Shown here one piece after another: positions 15,136-19,810 of a stretch of 19,810 bases of DNA. The position numbers were made by a program, and so were the translations under genes. The stretch is from an uncultured Muribaculaceae bacterium. Lineage in GTDB: Bacteria; Bacteroidota; Bacteroidia; Bacteroidales; Muribaculaceae. Numbering within the stretch: the first letter of the stretch is position 1; each line of letters begins with the position of its first letter. The stretch covers positions 1-19,810 of the forward strand of contig CAJUJB010000051.1 of assembly GCA_910586595.1 (NCBI GenBank), given 5' to 3'. The notes under the pieces were generated by a model. The model had not been told where the DNA came from and searched no databases. It was given only the letters and a program-made list of their open reading frames with translations.

Positions 15136-18100
15136 ATGAAAAAAATCTATCTAACCGCCGCGTCAGCATTGGCCACAATTACCATTATGGTATTTTCAGC
15201 CAATCTAAGCGCCCAAAATGCGAATGCGGCACCTCCAACCAGCGATGTCAATCTGAAACGCACAACAGCTGCAAAGATTTCCCTGGAGAAAAATCACATG
15301 CAGGCACCCGTCATGGCCAAGGCTCCGAAGGCAGCCCCTTCTGGCGGGAAAAAATTCCGCGCGAATGTGCTCTGGCAGGATTCATGGAATGACACCGGAA
15401 TGCAGAACGGCATCTATGAATTCTCCATCGACAGCTACGACTGCCAGAGCGTGGTCATCGACCGATATATCGACGGAAGTGGAGCGGCCGCATATATCGA
15501 TAACGGGAAATATTTCTGGACGAGCGAAGATGTATTCCCCGCATATGGCCTCACACTTGTGAGCCATTACCTCGCAGACACCGACACCTGGGAATATACT
15601 CAGGAGAGCGGATCCATAAGCGGAGTCGCACGAACATTAGCATGGGACCACACCACATCAACCCTATTCGGCTGCTTCAAGAGCGAAACCGACAACTATG
15701 TCTTCGGTACATTCGACCCTTATGACCTGACAAAAGAACGCGTGGCCATCTCCACACTCAGCGAACGCTGGGAAGCTCTGTCGGTCGACAAATACGGCAC
15801 CCTCTATGCCATCACGGCCTCCGGTAAACTATGCAAAGTGGACAAAGGCACCGGACGCCTATCTGAAATCGGCGACACTGGCCTGACAACAAAGTACCTC
15901 GCCGGTGGAGCGATTGACACTGATACAAACATATTCTACTTCCTCCCGACTCAGGATACAAACGCTTATCTCTATGCCATCGACCTGACAACGGCAGAGG
16001 CAACCCCGCTCTTCGTAATGGAGAACGGTGAACAGCTGACCGGCCTATGGTTCCCAAAAGAAGCCGGCTCGGCTGCAGTTCCCGCAGAAATCTCCAATCT
16101 CGAAATCGAAGTTGACCATCTTTCGATGACCGCCGAGGTAACCTTCAAAGCCCCCAGCAAAAACACTGCAGGGGAAACACAGACAGGCGAAATCACCTAT
16201 TCTGTGCTTGTAGGTGGCGAGACGAAAGCCCAGGGTACAACCCAATGGGGTGCGTCGACCGGCACAATCCTCTCCTTCCCCGAGCCCGGGCAGTATACCA
16301 TCTCCGTTACGGTGTCGAATTCCGGCGGCTCCTCAAAAGACGTTTACGCCACAGTTTATGTAGGCACCGACTGCCCCGCGTCAATAGCCAAGGTCGACCT
16401 TAAATGCGACAACAATCTCTACAGCATCGCATGGGAGCCAGTCACTGAGTCGGCTCACGGCGGCATGTTCAACCCCGATGAGGTAAAATACGATGTAATC
16501 CGTTACCCCGGAGCAATCCCCGTGGCAGAAGGCATATCGGCGACCTCATTCTCCGAGACCCTAACTGATGACCACGAGCTCATGTCGGTTTACTATACCG
16601 TCACTCCGTCATTCAACGGTATGGCCGGAAACGCTACAAAAAGTAACGAGTTGCTGCATGGATCAGCACTTCCTCCATACAGCGTACGATTTGACTCACG
16701 CGATGCACTATCCTTCCTTACCTTCGACGACGTAAACGACGACGGACGTTACTGGATGCTGTACACCGACCAGAACGACGAGTACTGCCTCTATCTCTAT
16801 CCTACCTCAATGTCAAATGGCGACGACTACATCTTCTCCGCACCATTATGGCTTGAACCCGGCTCTCTGTATGAGGTCTCTGCTGTAATGGGCTCGCGTT
16901 ATGCACAATACGGCAACAAAGAACTCATAGATCTGGTAGTTGCCACAGCTCCATCTCATAACAACGTGACAAAAGTACTCGCCCAAGGCATCCTCATAAA
17001 TGAGGCCAGCCAGAAGGCTTCGGCAACATTCTCAGTGAGTGAAGCCGGTGTGTACTATGTCGGCATACACGGCTGCTCAGATCCCGATTCGTTCGGTCTG
17101 TTCGCCTACTCCATGGCCGTGGAGAAGTCATCGTCAGAAAATGCTCCGGCTTCCCCGGCCATCTATGCAGTGGCAAGCGGCTCCGACCCATACGACGTGA
17201 CAGTAAAATTCACCGTACCCTCCGAGGCCATCAACGGACAGCAACTTACCGCTGCCCCTGAAAAAATAGAATTGTACCGCGACAGCGTCTTACTCAAGAC
17301 CTACGAGAAACCCGAGGCCGCCTCTATAATCGAATACATCGACAAAAATATGTCGGAAGGCCTCTATTCCTACAGCGCCATCGCATACAATGAAGACGGT
17401 GCCGGCCAACCCGGAGTCGCCAAAGTATATGCAGGCATAAACATTCCCGGCGCGCCCGTGAATGTGGTGGCTACCGAGCTTGACGACCTCCGCTCTGTGA
17501 CCTTGACATGGGATGCACCTCTCACCGACCGCGACGGATGCACCATCGATCCCGACATCATCACCTACACTGTGGCCAACTACAATCAGAACACAATGAG
17601 ATGGGAGCCAATCGCATCCGACCTCAAGGAAAGGACTTACACTCACAAAGCTATTTCAAGCGGCGACCAGACTCTGCTAAAGTTCGGTGTAATAGCCGCC
17701 ACATCCAAAGGCAAAAATGAAACGGAAGTCGGAACTGCGCCCACTGTAGCCGTAGGCGATCCATACGCCATGCCATATATCGAAACATTCTCCGGTTCTC
17801 TTGCAGGAGTCCTCGGCGAAGAGAATGAAAACGACGCATCGGGATGGTGGGCTGTCTCAGCAGCCTACGACCAGGACGGAACCGGCAATTCCATCCAGTA
17901 CACCGGCCCCATCGGCAAGACTGGCCGTATGTTCACCGGCAAGATAATGATCACCGGCGACAACCCCGTATTCTCATTCTGGCTATACAGCATTCCTACC
18001 GCCGGTGACGAGGAGATACTCGTCGAAGCAAACGACGGAACCGGCTACCGTCAGATCGGATCTGTCCGTCTCAATCATGGCGGAATCGAACAACACTGGG

Positions 18101-19611
18101 AGAAATACTCGGTTGCGCTCGACGAATTCAAAGGAAAGGCAATCCAGCTCCGTCTGTCCTTCGTTATCGACCGCTACATCCTGAACATCGACAATCTGCG
18201 CGTATATAATTCCTACGCCTCCAATCTGGCCGCCCGCTCTATCTCCGCCACAACCCATGCCCGACCCGGCGACCTCATCCCGGTCATCGCTGAAATAGAG
18301 AATACCGGTGAGCAGAAGTCTGGCAAAGCGACAATTGCCATCTATGCCAACGATCGCGAACTTGAATCTCTGTTCGTGAATCCTCTCGAACCCGACACTA
18401 AAAGTTCGGTTGTATTTGAAGTGGCTCTCAGCGCTTGCGATCCGGCAAACAGCGTACTTAAGGCCGTGATTCTTGACGAGGATGACTGCGTGGACGACAA
18501 CGCATCACCCGCACACGAACTTGTCCTCATCCACTCCGACCTCGCACCGGCAACCCACCTCCAGGCACTCCGTACTGGAGAGAAGACCGCCACCCTTACA
18601 TGGTCGAAGCCCGAAGCCGGAAGTGAGGCTCTGAGAGTGACAGATGGAGCCGACAACATGGTGCCGTTCTCTACAGGATTCGCATCCTCGGTTCTTGAAA
18701 ACGACTATATCGGCGACTGGACAATGATTGATGTCGACCGAAAAGGTTCATTAGGCCTCTCGGGCTTTGCACATCCCAACATCGCCGAGAATGCCGAGCT
18801 CAGCTTCATCGTATTCAATCCTGGTCTGCTGGGTATCACCAACAGTTCATGGCAGCCCCGCTCGGGCAAACAGATGTTTGTTTGCCTTTGCGCACCCGCC
18901 GGAGCTAACAACGACTGGATGGTGTCGCCAAAACTCTCAGGCAAAGCCCAGACTGTTACATTCTATGCAAAGTCGGCTGGAGACTCATACAATGAAGTAT
19001 TCGAGTTCCTCTACTCAACCGACGGCATGACCACATCCGACTTTAAACTCGTGCAGCAGGTTTCCGGAGTGCCGGCTTCCTGGACAGCATATTCCTTCAA
19101 TGTGCCCGCTGGCGCGCAATACTTCGCTATCCGCTGCGTATCCGAGCGTCAGTTCGCCCTCTTCATCGACGATATAACCTTTGAACGCCGCAACCCATCA
19201 CTGGATGCCAACCTCATGGGATATAAAGTTTATCGCGACGACAACCGCATTACATCATCGGTTATTCTCGACAACTCGTATGAGGATTCCAACGCACCCG
19301 CAGCCCACAGCTATAAGGTGACCGCAGTCTACGACAAGGGTGAGACAGCTCCTTCAAATATCGCGCTTATCGGTGAGCCAACCGGTCTGGAAAGCCCCGA
19401 AGCAGATGACTCGCTTATCTCTGTCTCCGCAGGCGAAGGCTATATCGAAATCAGCTGTCCTGAAAACTTGATGATACAACTTATTTTGCCCGACGGACGC
19501 ATTGCCTACTCCAAGACATCATCTGGAGCCGTGACACGCATCGACGGTCTCTCCACTGGAGTTTATCTGGTGCAGGTAGGAGCTGAATCGTTCCGTGCAG
19601 CAGTTAAATAA
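15136..19611 (+). CDS. Large secreted modular adhesin-like protein with T9SS sorting domain
   Basis: Predicted T9SS cargo of 1,491 aa. The ATG at 15136 is chosen because it starts a clear signal peptide (MKKIYLTAASALATITIM..., ending near SAQ) and follows the promoter. Domains by eye: a repetitive beta-propeller-like region at about 76-308; Ig/Fn3-like domains at about 315-408 and 415-505; a jelly-roll domain at 513-665; two Fn3 at 671-872; a second jelly-roll at 876-1031; a CARDB-like domain at 1031-1131; an Fn3 interrupted by a third jelly-roll at 1175-1355 that resembles the cleaved-adhesin domains of gingipains ('NNDWMVSPKLSG...', 'FIDDITFERR'); and a sorting domain from about 1416 to the end ('GLESPEADD...DGLSTGVYLVQV...'). 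No catalytic motif was recognised. Binding of host or dietary glycans or proteins is inference. Closed by its own terminator. Confidence 0.88.
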   Translation: MKKIYLTAASALATITIMVFSANLSAQNANAAPPTSDVNLKRTTAAKISLEKNHMQAPVMAKAPKAAPSGGKKFRANVLWQDSWNDTGMQNGIYEFSIDSYDCQSVVIDRYIDGSGAAAYIDNGKYFWTSEDVFPAYGLTLVSHYLADTDTWEYTQESGSISGVARTLAWDHTTSTLFGCFKSETDNYVFGTFDPYDLTKERVAISTLSERWEALSVDKYGTLYAITASGKLCKVDKGTGRLSEIGDTGLTTKYLAGGAIDTDTNIFYFLPTQDTNAYLYAIDLTTAEATPLFVMENGEQLTGLWFPKEAGSAAVPAEISNLEIEVDHLSMTAEVTFKAPSKNTAGETQTGEITYSVLVGGETKAQGTTQWGASTGTILSFPEPGQYTISVTVSNSGGSSKDVYATVYVGTDCPASIAKVDLKCDNNLYSIAWEPVTESAHGGMFNPDEVKYDVIRYPGAIPVAEGISATSFSETLTDDHELMSVYYTVTPSFNGMAGNATKSNELLHGSALPPYSVRFDSRDALSFLTFDDVNDDGRYWMLYTDQNDEYCLYLYPTSMSNGDDYIFSAPLWLEPGSLYEVSAVMGSRYAQYGNKELIDLVVATAPSHNNVTKVLAQGILINEASQKASATFSVSEAGVYYVGIHGCSDPDSFGLFAYSMAVEKSSSENAPASPAIYAVASGSDPYDVTVKFTVPSEAINGQQLTAAPEKIELYRDSVLLKTYEKPEAASIIEYIDKNMSEGLYSYSAIAYNEDGAGQPGVAKVYAGINIPGAPVNVVATELDDLRSVTLTWDAPLTDRDGCTIDPDIITYTVANYNQNTMRWEPIASDLKERTYTHKAISSGDQTLLKFGVIAATSKGKNETEVGTAPTVAVGDPYAMPYIETFSGSLAGVLGEENENDASGWWAVSAAYDQDGTGNSIQYTGPIGKTGRMFTGKIMITGDNPVFSFWLYSIPTAGDEEILVEANDGTGYRQIGSVRLNHGGIEQHWEKYSVALDEFKGKAIQLRLSFVIDRYILNIDNLRVYNSYASNLAARSISATTHARPGDLIPVIAEIENTGEQKSGKATIAIYANDRELESLFVNPLEPDTKSSVVFEVALSACDPANSVLKAVILDEDDCVDDNASPAHELVLIHSDLAPATHLQALRTGEKTATLTWSKPEAGSEALRVTDGADNMVPFSTGFASSVLENDYIGDWTMIDVDRKGSLGLSGFAHPNIAENAELSFIVFNPGLLGITNSSWQPRSGKQMFVCLCAPAGANNDWMVSPKLSGKAQTVTFYAKSAGDSYNEVFEFLYSTDGMTTSDFKLVQQVSGVPASWTAYSFNVPAGAQYFAIRCVSERQFALFIDDITFERRNPSLDANLMGYKVYRDDNRITSSVILDNSYEDSNAPAAHSYKVTAVYDKGETAPSNIALIGEPTGLESPEADDSLISVSAGEGYIEISCPENLMIQLILPDGRIAYSKTSSGAVTRIDGLSTGVYLVQVGAESFRAAVK

Positions 19612-19639
19612 ACCTGCCTTATAATACATCTATCTTTTC

Positions 19640-19675
19640 TCGGGTCACCCTACCGCAGGGTGACCCGATTTTGTT
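19640..19675 (+). terminator. Rho-independent terminator of the adhesin-like gene
   Basis: A perfect 12-bp G/C-rich inverted repeat has arms at 19640-19651 and 19657-19668 with a 5-base loop, followed by TTTTGTTT. It begins 29 bases after the stop codon at 19611. Confidence 0.93.
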
Positions 19676-19756
19676 TATAGCCTCGGGAGATTATGGGTGC
19701 TAAACACGCGTCATTCATGTTACAAATCCAATACAAATACAGCTTTGTTTCCGCGG

Positions 19757-19777
19757 TGTAACAATTGTGTAACAATT
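19757..19777. repeat. Tandem 10-bp direct repeat with internal dyad
   Basis: TGTAACAATT occurs at 19757-19766 and again at 19768-19777, an 11-bp period close to one helical turn. The overlap also forms an inverted repeat, AATTGT (19763-19768) and ACAATT (19772-19777) with a 3-base spacer. This could be an operator for a gene beyond the right edge; no gene or promoter is visible in 19676-19810 to test that. Confidence 0.45.
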
Positions 19778-19810
19778 TTATGTGAAATTATATTGCTAAT
19801 AGCCAGCGTG

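Overview
The window looks like chromosome of a Bacteroidota bacterium of the order Bacteroidales, possibly a gut Muribaculaceae-type species (the family is a guess). The signs are type IX secretion system (T9SS) genes, secreted proteins ending in T9SS sorting domains, a lack of Shine-Dalgarno leaders, and promoter elements of the TTTG / TAnnTTTG class. I saw no tRNA, rRNA, CRISPR array, insertion sequence or phage gene.

Left part (1-3277). Positions 1-221 are A/T-rich and hold no gene I can support. A leftward pair follows: ald (alanine dehydrogenase), then a secreted endonuclease I-family nuclease with a T9SS tail. A perfect 16-bp inverted repeat between them appears to be both the ald terminator and the carrier of the nuclease promoter. 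A second terminator closes the nuclease. The 123-bp gap between ald and the next gene holds divergent promoters.

Middle part (3278-14974). All genes run rightward and are tightly packed: a membrane-anchored GH25 lysozyme, a PorU-family sortase (C25 peptidase), rex (NADH-sensing repressor), a fumarylacetoacetase-fold protein whose expected metal ligands appear lost, a second PorU-family protein, porV, ispF and an acyltransferase-3 membrane protein. The rex promoter is so close to its ATG that its mRNA should be leaderless or nearly so, and the same holds for the lysozyme. From rex onward no convincing internal promoter or terminator was seen, so rex to the acyltransferase may be one operon.

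Right part (14975-19810). A consensus-like promoter drives a 1,491-residue secreted modular adhesin-like protein with a T9SS sorting domain, closed by a strong terminator at 19640-19675. The last 135 bases are A/T-rich and carry a short tandem repeat.

Together: PorV and PorU act in the outer-membrane step of T9SS, where PorV shuttles cargo and PorU cleaves the sorting domain and attaches cargo to anionic LPS. Two likely cargo proteins, the nuclease and the adhesin-like protein, flank this machinery. The most unusual points are the two complete PorU-family proteins separated by rex and a degenerate enzyme, the degenerate enzyme itself, and the combined terminator/promoter hairpin. All functions come from reading the sequence and recalling families; no database search was run.
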